From contig JAFWRQ010000018.1 of assembly GCA_017519865.1 (NCBI GenBank), positions 1-40,040 of the forward strand: a stretch of DNA of 40,040 bases, in the 5' to 3' direction. Shown here piece after piece: positions 1 to 6,867 of the stretch. Within the stretch, counting starts at the first letter, position 1, and every line of letters begins with the position of its first letter. The notes under the pieces are model-generated. The model was not told the origin of the DNA. It made no database searches and saw nothing but the letters and a program-made list of their open reading frames with translations. The translations under genes and the position numbers were made by a program. This DNA comes from Bacteroidales bacterium (lineage in GTDB: Bacteria; Bacteroidota; Bacteroidia; Bacteroidales; UBA932).

Positions 1-1518
1 CAGGCGACACGCATATTGATGGGTCTCGGTTTCAAGGATGACGAGCTCTCGCGCAAGACGGAGACTTTCAGTCAGGGCTGGAACATGCGCATCGAACTTG
101 CCAAGATCCTCCTCGGCGCTCCGGATGTGCTGTTGCTTGACGAGCCTACCAACCACCTCGACATCGAGTCCATCGAATGGCTGGAGTCTTACCTTAAGGC
201 TTTCAGGGGTTCTCTCCTGCTTGTATCGCATGACCGCAAGTTCCTGGACAACGTGACCAACCGTACCGTAGAGATCATGCTAGGCCACGTTTACGACTAT
301 AAGGTTCCCTACAGCCAGTATGTCGAGCTGCGCAAGGAGCGTATGGCACAGCAGACTGCAGCCTACGAGAACCAGCAGCGCATGATCGAGAAGACCGAGG
401 ACTTCATCAACCGTTTCCGGTACAAGCCGACGAAGTCCAACCAGGTCCAGTCGCGCATCAAGGCGCTCGAGAGGCTTGACCGCATCGAGATAGACGTCGA
501 GGACCGCTCGGCTATGCACCTGCGCTTCCCGCCGGCGGCGCGTTCGGGCGACGTCGTTTACAAGGCGACCGACCTGACCGTCGGCTATCCGCAGAAAGTG
601 GTGTTCCGCAATGCCGATATAGAGATCAAGCGCGGCGAGAAAGTGGCCCTGATCGGCCGCAACGGCGAAGGAAAGACTACGCTTATGCGCGTGATAATGG
701 GTGAGTTGGAGCCTTTCTCGGGCGAGTCCCGCATAGGGCACAACGTCGACATCGGCTACTTCGCCCAGAACCAGGAAGAGGTCCTTGACAACAGCATCAC
801 GGTCTTCGATACCCTTGACCGCGTTGCGGTGGGGGATATCCGCACCAAGCTTCGCGACATTCTCGGAGCCTTCCTTTTCAAGGGGGATGACATAGATAAG
901 AAGGTGTCCGTGCTGAGCGGCGGCGAGCGCGCCAGGCTGGGCATGGCGAAGCTCATGCTCCAGAGCCACAACGTCCTGGCGCTTGACGAGCCGACGAACC
1001 ACATGGACATACGTTCAAAGGATATACTCAAATCCGCCCTGAAATCCTTCGACGGCACGCTGATTGTTGTGTCTCACGACAGGGATTTCCTTGACGGACT
1101 CGTGGACAAGCTTTACGAGTTCCGTGACGGGCACGTCAAGGAGCATCTCGGGAGCGTTTCCGAGTTCCTGGAGAGGCGCAGGATCGAGAATCTCAACGAA
1201 CTGGAGCGCAGGTTCGGCGGCACGCCGGACGCTTCCGCCCTGGCTACGCCTGCCGCAGAGCCGAAAAAGGCCGATGCCAAGGAGGACTTCGTCTCGCGCC
1301 GCAATGTTTCGAAGGAAGCCCGCAAGATACGCAACCGGATCTCGTTCCTCGAGGCCGAGATCGGAAAGGATGAGTCGAGGATGAAAGCCATCGAGTCGGT
1401 CCTGGCTGCGCCCGGACCTTCCGATGATATAATGGAGTTGACCAGGGAATACCTGGAACTCAAGCGTGACCTGGATGCCAAGACTGATGAGTGGGCATCC
1501 CTAATGGAAGATATGTAA
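1..1518 (+). CDS. ABC-F family ATP-binding protein (5' end missing)
   Basis: The reading frame is open through base 1 (codons for QATRILMGLG lead in), so the gene begins outside the window and about 505 codons remain. Seen: the end of a first nucleotide-binding domain with a degenerate signature (SQGW) and Walker B LLLDEPTNHLD; a charged inter-domain linker rich in Arg, Lys and Glu (about residues 90-165); a second complete domain with Walker A GRNGEGKTT, signature LSGGERARL and Walker B LALDEPTNHMD; and a coiled-coil C-terminal tail. There are no membrane segments. Tandem ABC domains with this linker and EPTNH motifs define the ABC-F family, cytosolic proteins that act on ribosomes. Which subfamily, and whether it gives antibiotic resistance, cannot be read here. 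It is followed 11 bases later by the DUF2807 gene. Confidence 0.93.
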   Translation, partial: QATRILMGLGFKDDELSRKTETFSQGWNMRIELAKILLGAPDVLLLDEPTNHLDIESIEWLESYLKAFRGSLLLVSHDRKFLDNVTNRTVEIMLGHVYDYKVPYSQYVELRKERMAQQTAAYENQQRMIEKTEDFINRFRYKPTKSNQVQSRIKALERLDRIEIDVEDRSAMHLRFPPAARSGDVVYKATDLTVGYPQKVVFRNADIEIKRGEKVALIGRNGEGKTTLMRVIMGELEPFSGESRIGHNVDIGYFAQNQEEVLDNSITVFDTLDRVAVGDIRTKLRDILGAFLFKGDDIDKKVSVLSGGERARLGMAKLMLQSHNVLALDEPTNHMDIRSKDILKSALKSFDGTLIVVSHDRDFLDGLVDKLYEFRDGHVKEHLGSVSEFLERRRIENLNELERRFGGTPDASALATPAAEPKKADAKEDFVSRRNVSKEARKIRNRISFLEAEIGKDESRMKAIESVLAAPGPSDDIMELTREYLELKRDLDAKTDEWASLMEDM

Positions 1519-1529
1519 TATTTAATGAT

Positions 1530-2453
1530 ATGAGAAACAATCTGTTGAAATTATTTGCCTGCACTGTTACTTTATGCTTCGCAGCATTTGTGTCTCCGGC
1601 TCAGACCAAGCAGTCTTCGCACGATTTCTCCGCTTTCGACGCACTTGAAGTCGACTACGATTTCAATGTCCGGGTGGTCAGGTCCAACAAGTATTCGATT
1701 TCGCTGAATGTGGACAATCTTCTGAAAGACTATATACAGGCCTATGTGAAGAACCATACCCTTCATCTGACCCTCGACGACAAGTCCCTGCCCTCGGATG
1801 TAAAGAAGCAGTTCAGGGGACGCAGGGCTTCGGCACCCGTCCTGGATGCGACCATCTATCTCCCGGAGTCCCTGTCGTCGGTAAAGATGTCCGGCGCATC
1901 CGTGATCTCCATCGAGGATGACCTCGAGTGCCGGGAATTCGTCCTCGACCTGGCGGAGAATGCCAAGGTTGCCCGCCTCATCGTGGATGCCGACAATGTC
2001 AACATCACGATGGCCGGTAAATCCACGGCCGACCTTGTAGTCTATGCTGATAACGTAAAGGTCAATGCAGCAGGCAATTCCGTGCTGGAACTCGAGCAGG
2101 ATTCACAGAAACTCGAGATTGTCGGAGGCGGCAGCAGCCAGATCGATGCCGAGGGCGAAACGCTCGATGCCATCCTGACGGTTTCAGGCTCGTCCAAGAC
2201 TTCCCTCAAAGGCAAGACCAATAATCTCAACGTCACCGGTTCGGGAACTTCCTTCGTGGATGCGGTCAACTTCAAGACGTCAGACTGTACGGCTAAACTG
2301 TCAAACAGCAGCAAGTTATACGAAGCGGCGACGGAGATGATTCACATCGATCTCAGCGGCAACTCCACGCTGGTATTCGACGGCGATCCTACGATAGACA
2401 TCATCAATGTCAAGTCTTCCACGGTCCAGCGCTATTCAAATGTCCGAAAATAA
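1530..2453 (+). CDS. DUF2807 / head-GIN domain exported protein
   Basis: A 307-residue protein. I chose the ATG at 1530 because it opens a typical signal peptide (MRNNLLKLFACTVTLCF, cleavage near SPAQT); the frame is open upstream to 1491, but that lies inside the preceding gene. After the signal comes an N-terminal segment of the 'FDALEVDYDFNVRVVRS' kind, then a long run of short beta-strand repeats with many N, S, T and G residues (such as ADNVNITMAGKST and VTGSSKTSL), which form a beta-helix in this family. DUF2807 proteins are common, poorly understood envelope proteins of Bacteroidota. It sits 11 bases after the ABC-F gene and 2 bases before the dipeptidase gene, so the three are probably co-transcribed. 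The biochemical role is unknown. Confidence 0.85.
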   Translation: MRNNLLKLFACTVTLCFAAFVSPAQTKQSSHDFSAFDALEVDYDFNVRVVRSNKYSISLNVDNLLKDYIQAYVKNHTLHLTLDDKSLPSDVKKQFRGRRASAPVLDATIYLPESLSSVKMSGASVISIEDDLECREFVLDLAENAKVARLIVDADNVNITMAGKSTADLVVYADNVKVNAAGNSVLELEQDSQKLEIVGGGSSQIDAEGETLDAILTVSGSSKTSLKGKTNNLNVTGSGTSFVDAVNFKTSDCTAKLSNSSKLYEAATEMIHIDLSGNSTLVFDGDPTIDIINVKSSTVQRYSNVRK

Positions 2454-2455
2454 TC

Positions 2456-3544
2456 ATGCTGGTTTTTGATTCACATTGTGACGCGCCGTCCCAGATGATG
2501 CGCGCGCGCGATTATACCAAGGACAATCCTTGGGGACACGTCGACTTCCCGAAGCTCAGGGCCGGGGGAGTCGACGCTTCCGTTTTCGCATTGTATTGCC
2601 CGCCGGGCTATGCCCCTGACGAAGCCACCCGATACACCCTGGACATGCTCGCGCATCTATATGACCAGGTCGATGCTGCCGAGGGGGAGGTGGAGTTTGC
2701 TTTCACGGCCTCGGAAGTGCTTGAAAACAAATCGAACGGGCTGACATCCATACTGATAGGAATGGAGAACGGCGCACCCATACAGCATTCCCTGCCGCTC
2801 TTGAGACTGTTCTATCGCATGGGTGTAATATACATGACATTGGCACACAATGCCGACAACGAGATCTGTGACTCATGTGCCGGGAATCATCGCTGGGGCG
2901 GACTCAGCCCCTTCGGCCGCGAGGTCGTGCGGGAGATGAACAACCTGGGCATGATAGTGGATATCGCGCATTGCTCCGACGATACTGTGCGCGACTGCCT
3001 GGAGGTGTCGCGCGCGCCTATTGTTTCGACGCATTCGTGCTGCAAGGCCTTGGCCGGGCACCGGCGCAACCTGCCGGACGACCTGCTTAAGGCGATTGCC
3101 GACAAGGGGGGAGTGGTGCAGATCAATTTCTGCCCGTCTTTCCTTTCCGAAGAATATGATGCTCTGATGGCTGCTACCGGAGCAGGCGACAGGGCAGACA
3201 ACATCGAGGCTGCATTCATCGCAGATCCTGAGAATCCTGAGAAGGTGGCCGCCTGGGTCGAGATGCAGCGCGAACTGGAAGCCATGCCGCGCCCGTCCTA
3301 TAAGGATGTCGTCGACCATATCGACCATGCCGTCAAGGTCATGGGCATAGACCACGTCGGGGTAGGAACCGATTACGATGGGATTTCGGTTGCTCCGGCA
3401 GGACTCGAGAACGTCTCACGCATGCCTGTCCTCTGGGAGGAGATGCGCAGTCGGGAATACTCTTCCGAGGATATCGAAAAAGTGGCCGGAAAGAACTTCC
3501 TAAGGGTCATGGAAGAGGTCCAAAGGGTCTCTTCAGGGGCTTAA
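2456..3544 (+). CDS. Membrane dipeptidase family (peptidase M19) protein
   Basis: A 362-residue zinc-dependent dipeptidase of the renal dipeptidase family. Visible metal and substrate residues follow family order: HCD near the N-terminus (H7, D9), the Glu of GMENG, the His of DIAHCSDD, the His of STHSCC, the Arg of GHRRNLPDD and the Asp of GTDYDG. There is no signal peptide or membrane anchor, so it is probably cytoplasmic and would hydrolyse dipeptides, possibly including D-residue dipeptides from the cell wall. The start is 2 bases after the DUF2807 stop. A palindrome (TAACA-AAGA-TGTTA) begins at its stop codon and a hairpin terminator follows. Confidence 0.9.
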   Translation: MLVFDSHCDAPSQMMRARDYTKDNPWGHVDFPKLRAGGVDASVFALYCPPGYAPDEATRYTLDMLAHLYDQVDAAEGEVEFAFTASEVLENKSNGLTSILIGMENGAPIQHSLPLLRLFYRMGVIYMTLAHNADNEICDSCAGNHRWGGLSPFGREVVREMNNLGMIVDIAHCSDDTVRDCLEVSRAPIVSTHSCCKALAGHRRNLPDDLLKAIADKGGVVQINFCPSFLSEEYDALMAATGAGDRADNIEAAFIADPENPEKVAAWVEMQRELEAMPRPSYKDVVDHIDHAVKVMGIDHVGVGTDYDGISVAPAGLENVSRMPVLWEEMRSREYSSEDIEKVAGKNFLRVMEEVQRVSSGA

Positions 3545-3555
3545 CAAAGATGTTA
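3542..3555. repeat. TAACA-N4-TGTTA palindrome, copy 1
   Basis: A 14-base sequence with perfect 5-base inverted arms around AAGA. It includes the TAA stop of the dipeptidase gene. Near-identical copies occur at 7686-7699 and 18092-18105. Function unknown. Confidence 0.6.
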
Positions 3556-3585
3556 CAGTAAATAACTAAATTGTTTCTTTATTTT

Positions 3586-3620
3586 AGAGTCAGGCTTTTA
3601 AGTCTGACTCTATCATTTTT
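3586..3620 (+). terminator. Hairpin terminator of the dipeptidase unit, inside the cinA 3' end
   Basis: AGAGTCAG (3586-3593) pairs perfectly with CTGACTCT (3604-3611); an inner G-T wobble and CTT/AAG can extend the stem. The sequence ATCATTTTT follows on the + strand. The hairpin encodes the last codons and stop of cinA on the minus strand, so it may also stabilise that mRNA end. Confidence 0.75.
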
Positions 3621-4861
3621 CTCAATTCGTTGAGAGCGGAGGCTGAAAAACGCTCGATATTGCGTTTCCTGTCGTTCTTGTAGTTGAATCTTGCCGTCTT
3701 TGTACCCGCCGGACCGGCTACTCCGACCCATACCGTACCGGCCGGTTCGTGCTCGTCGCCGTATGCGTCGGCCCATCCGGTGGTGGCGACGGCATACGTG
3801 CTGCCGGTCAGCCGCCGGACGCCTTCGGCCATTGCGGCGGCGACCCCGCTGCTGACGATGCCGCAGCTGTCGATGGTCTCGGGGGAGACGCTCAGGACGC
3901 GGATCTTAATCTCGGGGGCGTACGAAGTGACGGATCCGAGGAAATACTCCGATGCCCCGGATACTGTGGTTATAAGATGCGCTATCTCACCTCCGGTACA
4001 GGACTCGGCGGCGCTCAGCGTCTTGCCGCTGCCTCGCAGGAGTCTTCCGATGGCGCCTTGAAGCGTATCGTCGCCATCGGAATACACCATGTCACCAAGT
4101 ATTTCCTTCAGGGCGGAGAAGCGTTCTTCTATGCGCGCAGCATTCTCCTGCCTGTCGCCTCCGTAGACGGAAAGGCGAAGGCGTACTCCGGTGAGTTGGT
4201 TGGGCAGATAGGCGAGATGCATGTCAGGCGGAAGGGCGTCTTCCCAAGCCTCTATGAGTTTGGAAAGCGCGGACTCAGCCATTCCGTATACCATTATTGT
4301 ACGGTGAGTTATGCTATCTAATCTGTAGTGTGACTTGATGTCGTTGACGACATCGGCAACAGCCCCTAAGGCTTCGTGGGGGACACCCGGAAGGGAGTAC
4401 AGGGTCGCTTGATGGCCGAAGCGTTCAGGCCCGAAACGGAAGACCATTATGGGGGCAGTGCCGAGACGGTTGACGATGACCTCGCAACTGTCCGGCACCA
4501 TCGCCTGCTGGCGGTTGATGTCCAGGACTTCAAGGCCTCTGGAGTGGAGTATCCTGTATACCATTTCCATCTGTCCTGGATGCTCTACGTAGTGAGAACT
4601 GCCGGAAAGCTCTGCAAGAGCGGCTTTCGTAATGTCGTCCTTGGTTGGCCCAAGCCCTCCGGTAGTAATAACTATATCGCTGTTTTCGAGCTCTTTGCGT
4701 AATGACTGGACTATACGGTCGTGGTCGTCGCCGATAGAAAGCATCTCCCTGACGCGTATGCCTGCGTCACCCAGTTCGCGGGAAATGTATGAAGAATTCG
4801 TATCGATTATCTGGCCGATGAGGATCTCATCTCCGATGGTGCAGATCGAGGCTGTGGTCAT
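3590..4861 (-). CDS. cinA: CinA family protein (MoCF domain plus NMN amidohydrolase-type domain)
   Basis: A 423-residue two-domain CinA. The N-terminal MoCF-like domain carries GDEILIGQIIDTNSSYI (10-26), TTGGLGPTKDD (67-77) and LPGVPHEA (157-164). The C-terminal domain carries ESCTGG (286-291), with the Ser, Tyr314 and Lys319 that serve as active-site residues in the family, which deamidates nicotinamide mononucleotide in pyridine nucleotide recycling. Odd: the loop that normally reads TGIAGPGGG reads TGWADAYGD (361-369) here, in an intact frame. The start ATG (4861-4859) overlaps the stop of the upstream PyrD-like gene as ATGA, so translation is probably coupled. Cytosolic. Confidence 0.9.
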   Translation of the reverse strand: MTTASICTIGDEILIGQIIDTNSSYISRELGDAGIRVREMLSIGDDHDRIVQSLRKELENSDIVITTGGLGPTKDDITKAALAELSGSSHYVEHPGQMEMVYRILHSRGLEVLDINRQQAMVPDSCEVIVNRLGTAPIMVFRFGPERFGHQATLYSLPGVPHEALGAVADVVNDIKSHYRLDSITHRTIMVYGMAESALSKLIEAWEDALPPDMHLAYLPNQLTGVRLRLSVYGGDRQENAARIEERFSALKEILGDMVYSDGDDTLQGAIGRLLRGSGKTLSAAESCTGGEIAHLITTVSGASEYFLGSVTSYAPEIKIRVLSVSPETIDSCGIVSSGVAAAMAEGVRRLTGSTYAVATTGWADAYGDEHEPAGTVWVGVAGPAGTKTARFNYKNDRKRNIERFSASALNELRKMIESDLKA

Positions 4862-5883
4862 GATGGATTGTCTGCCAAGTATTTGAGTATTTTCTTAACG
4901 AGTTTCGGACCTTCGAATACGATGCCGGTGTGGAGCTGGATGAGGGATGCACCAGCATCCAGCATCTGTTTGGCCTGTTCCGGGCTCATGATGCCTCCGC
5001 AGGCGACTATGGGGAAACGACCTTTGGTATGCTCGGAGATGTGCTTGACGATGGCCAGGCTGCGCTCGAACAAAGGAGCGCCGGAAAGATAGCCGGCTTC
5101 AGGTTTTCTGGAGGCGTCCAGCAGGTCAAGCCTGCGCGTGGTGTCACCCGCTACGACTCCATCCACGCCCGAAAGCATACAATAGTCGATCATCTCGTCA
5201 AGCTGCTCGAGCGGGGTATCCGGTGAGAATTTGACGAGGATAGGCTTGTAACTTTCGTAGCAGAGCCTGAACTCGAGAAGGGGATCGATGATGTCTGCAA
5301 GGGCATTGCGGTCCTGGACCTCCAGTAATCCGTCGGAGTTGGGGCGCGAAATGCTTACCGTAAACATATCGACAAAGTCATAGAGCAGCGAAAACGCTTT
5401 CTGATAGTCGTTTGCGATCTCGTCGTCCTTCTTGCTGCCGGCATTGTATGTGATGTTTGCGCACAGGGCTGCATCCGGCCTTCTGGCCTGGATGCGGTCG
5501 ATGGTGTAGCGTACGCCCTTGTTGCGGGCTTCGAGGAGGTTGACGAGGGCTTTCTGTTTCTTGTATCTGAAAAGGCGGGGCCTCAGGGTGCCATCCTGCG
5601 GTTCACTCGACAGCGAACCCAGTTCCAGGAAGCCGAATCCGAAGTCGGAGAGTTCATTGAAATGGTCTCCGTTATGGTCGAAACCCGCCGCCAAACCCAC
5701 TGGATTGCGGAATTCGATGCCGAAAACCTCGCGCTTCAGGCTTGGGGAATCGTAGCGATGGAAAAGCCGGACCAGATACCTGCCCGGGAAATGGGCGGAG
5801 AAGCGCACGAGAGCCAGGAAAAGCTTGTGCGAAGTCTCTGGCTTGAAGCAGAACAGGAATGGTCGTAATATCTGTTTGTACAT
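4858..5883 (-). CDS. PyrD-like flavoprotein (class 2 dihydroorotate dehydrogenase family) with altered substrate site
   Basis: A 341-residue protein like quinone-type dihydroorotate dehydrogenases. It has the N-terminal helical region MYKQILRPFLF, then NPVGLAAGFD (60-69), PRLFR (102-106), ILVKFSPD (215-222), YLSGAP (265-270), CGGI (295-298) and the end GASLIQLHTGIVFEGP. It departs from the family at the substrate pocket: GFDK is GFDH (H70); the catalytic motif NVSSPNT is SISRPNS (177-183), placing Arg180 where the catalytic Ser is expected; NTT is DTT (247-249); and the GKNK stretch is TYNA. Normal dihydroorotate oxidation is therefore doubtful. The start at 5883 is chosen because a promoter box lies at 5906-5913 and the family begins at MYK; frames opening at 5904 or 5908 would be too close to it. 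Confidence 0.8.
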   Translation of the reverse strand: MYKQILRPFLFCFKPETSHKLFLALVRFSAHFPGRYLVRLFHRYDSPSLKREVFGIEFRNPVGLAAGFDHNGDHFNELSDFGFGFLELGSLSSEPQDGTLRPRLFRYKKQKALVNLLEARNKGVRYTIDRIQARRPDAALCANITYNAGSKKDDEIANDYQKAFSLLYDFVDMFTVSISRPNSDGLLEVQDRNALADIIDPLLEFRLCYESYKPILVKFSPDTPLEQLDEMIDYCMLSGVDGVVAGDTTRRLDLLDASRKPEAGYLSGAPLFERSLAIVKHISEHTKGRFPIVACGGIMSPEQAKQMLDAGASLIQLHTGIVFEGPKLVKKILKYLADNPS

Positions 5884-5905
5884 GTGCTGACGGCTGAATA
5901 ACAAA

Positions 5906-5913
5906 CAAATATA
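5906..5913 (-). promoter_or_regulatory. Bacteroidota -7 promoter box for the pyrD-like gene
   Basis: The minus strand reads TATATTTG, an exact TAnnTTTG match, 22 bases upstream of the start at 5883. No clear TTTG is seen at -33. It lies between the HTH gene stop (5920) and the pyrD-like start, so this pair may have its own promoter. Confidence 0.55.
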
Positions 5914-5919
5914 ACGAAT

Positions 5920-6366
5920 CTATTTCAATTCCTGATATGTATTGTCGTCGTAAAACACGATTATGCGGCTTATCGAGCGCCTGAAAGGCGAAGGATCTGC
6001 CTTTGAAGTCGCTGTAGGGGCGGCTGTTTCTGTCTCCGGCTCTTCAGGATCGTTGTTATCCTGGCTTTCGGGACCGAACAACTCTCCGCTGAAAGACTCC
6101 TGCGGAGCGGGCGTAATGGCTTCTGCTGCAGAAGGAGAGAGTTGCTGGAAAGTATCCTGCTTGTACATCTTTCCCTTGCCGGAGATGAGCCACTCGAGGT
6201 TCAATTTGGGATAATGCTCGGAAATGCTGCGGATAAAGTCATAGCCAGGTTTGTTCCTGCCGGCGAGGACGTGCGAAACACTCGCACGCGCGACGTCGAT
6301 CGAGTCGGCGAACTGTGCCTGGGAAATGTTCTCCGCTGAAAGGAACTGCTGCAGTCTTTGATTCAT
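5920..6366 (-). CDS. XRE-family helix-turn-helix regulator
   Basis: A 148-residue protein. Residues 1-65 form a Cro/CI-type helix-turn-helix (QAQFADSIDVARASVSHVLAGRNKPGYDFIRSIS in pieces), ending in NLEWLISGKGKMY, as is common for Bacteroidota XRE regulators. A Pro, Glu, Thr and Ser-rich linker (about 75-125) follows, and a short conserved-looking tail RRSISRIIVFYDDNTYQELK. It is probably a DNA-binding repressor or activator with an unknown ligand and target. A strong promoter with a short leader lies directly upstream. Downstream on the same strand are the pyrD-like gene (36-base gap) and cinA. Confidence 0.87.
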   Translation of the reverse strand: MNQRLQQFLSAENISQAQFADSIDVARASVSHVLAGRNKPGYDFIRSISEHYPKLNLEWLISGKGKMYKQDTFQQLSPSAAEAITPAPQESFSGELFGPESQDNNDPEEPETETAAPTATSKADPSPFRRSISRIIVFYDDNTYQELK

Positions 6367-6385
6367 ATTTTGAACAATCGTTTCA

Positions 6386-6416
6386 CAAATGTAGCAATAA
6401 AATGGAAAGAAACAAG
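6386..6416 (-). promoter_or_regulatory. Promoter P1 of the HTH regulator gene
   Basis: Read on the minus strand: CTTG (6416-6413), a 19-base spacer, then TACATTTG (6393-6386), an exact -7 match with the spacing used by the Bacteroidota primary sigma factor. Transcription would begin about 13 bases before the start codon at 6366. Confidence 0.75.
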
Positions 6417-6690
6417 TGCCATTTTCAATTTACATCCGTTAATAGGGCAGGGGAAACAAACGTTTTAAGTCGTTGACTATTCTAAAGTAATATAATAAAT
6501 AAAATGTTATAATTATCTGATTATAAATGCATATATTTTGAAATATCATAGCATTACGAGGGGTTATGCCTCTATAGGTCACAACCGTTACATCTTTTTC
6601 TTTAGTTTTGGTATAGATTATATATGATAAACTATTGATAATATGTCAAATATAAATTAGGCGTAGGTATTATTTATTTTTCTTATTTAA

Positions 6691-6720
6691 CAAATGTACC
6701 TTGATTGCTTTTGTTTACAA
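6691..6720 (-). promoter_or_regulatory. Promoter P2, leftward, upstream of the HTH gene
   Basis: Minus strand TTG (6720-6718), 19-base spacer, TACATTTG (6698-6691): the same -7 sequence and spacing as P1, 305 bases further upstream. It faces the HTH gene across an AT-rich stretch with no gene, so it could drive a long leader or a small RNA. Confidence 0.5.
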
Positions 6721-6837
6721 TTCTGAATTAACTTTTCTTGATATTTCTTTTTGTAACATGTAAATTTAGTATAGAAAACGGTAGAAATGTCGCCGAGAAT
6801 TGCTCCAGCGTCTTTTCAAAATCTGCGTCTTATTGTG

Positions 6838-6845
6838 TAAATTTG
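6838..6845 (+). promoter_or_regulatory. -7 promoter box for queA
   Basis: TAAATTTG, an exact TAnnTTTG match, 22 bases before the queA ATG. The -33 region (about 6813) has only TTTTC. Confidence 0.6.
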
Positions 6846-6867
6846 CATCGAATTTGAGAATCTCACG

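Larger units (their letters stand above)
6367..6867. other. AT-rich intergenic region between divergent HTH gene and queA
   Basis: About 500 bases without a convincing protein gene, and much richer in A and T than the flanks. It holds the HTH promoter (6386-6416), a second very similar minus-strand promoter (6691-6720), a queA promoter box (6838-6845), a weak TAnnTTTG on the + strand (6603-6610) with no -33 partner, another on the minus strand (6647-6654), and a short inverted repeat TTATAAT/ATTATAA (6507-6526). A small RNA or long leader transcribed leftward from about 6684 is possible. Confidence 0.6.

Noticed and set aside
6555-6575. Short GAGG/CCTC inverted repeat in the AT-rich intergenic region
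   Set aside because: Only four base pairs, with no T tract and no link to a gene end; too weak to call.
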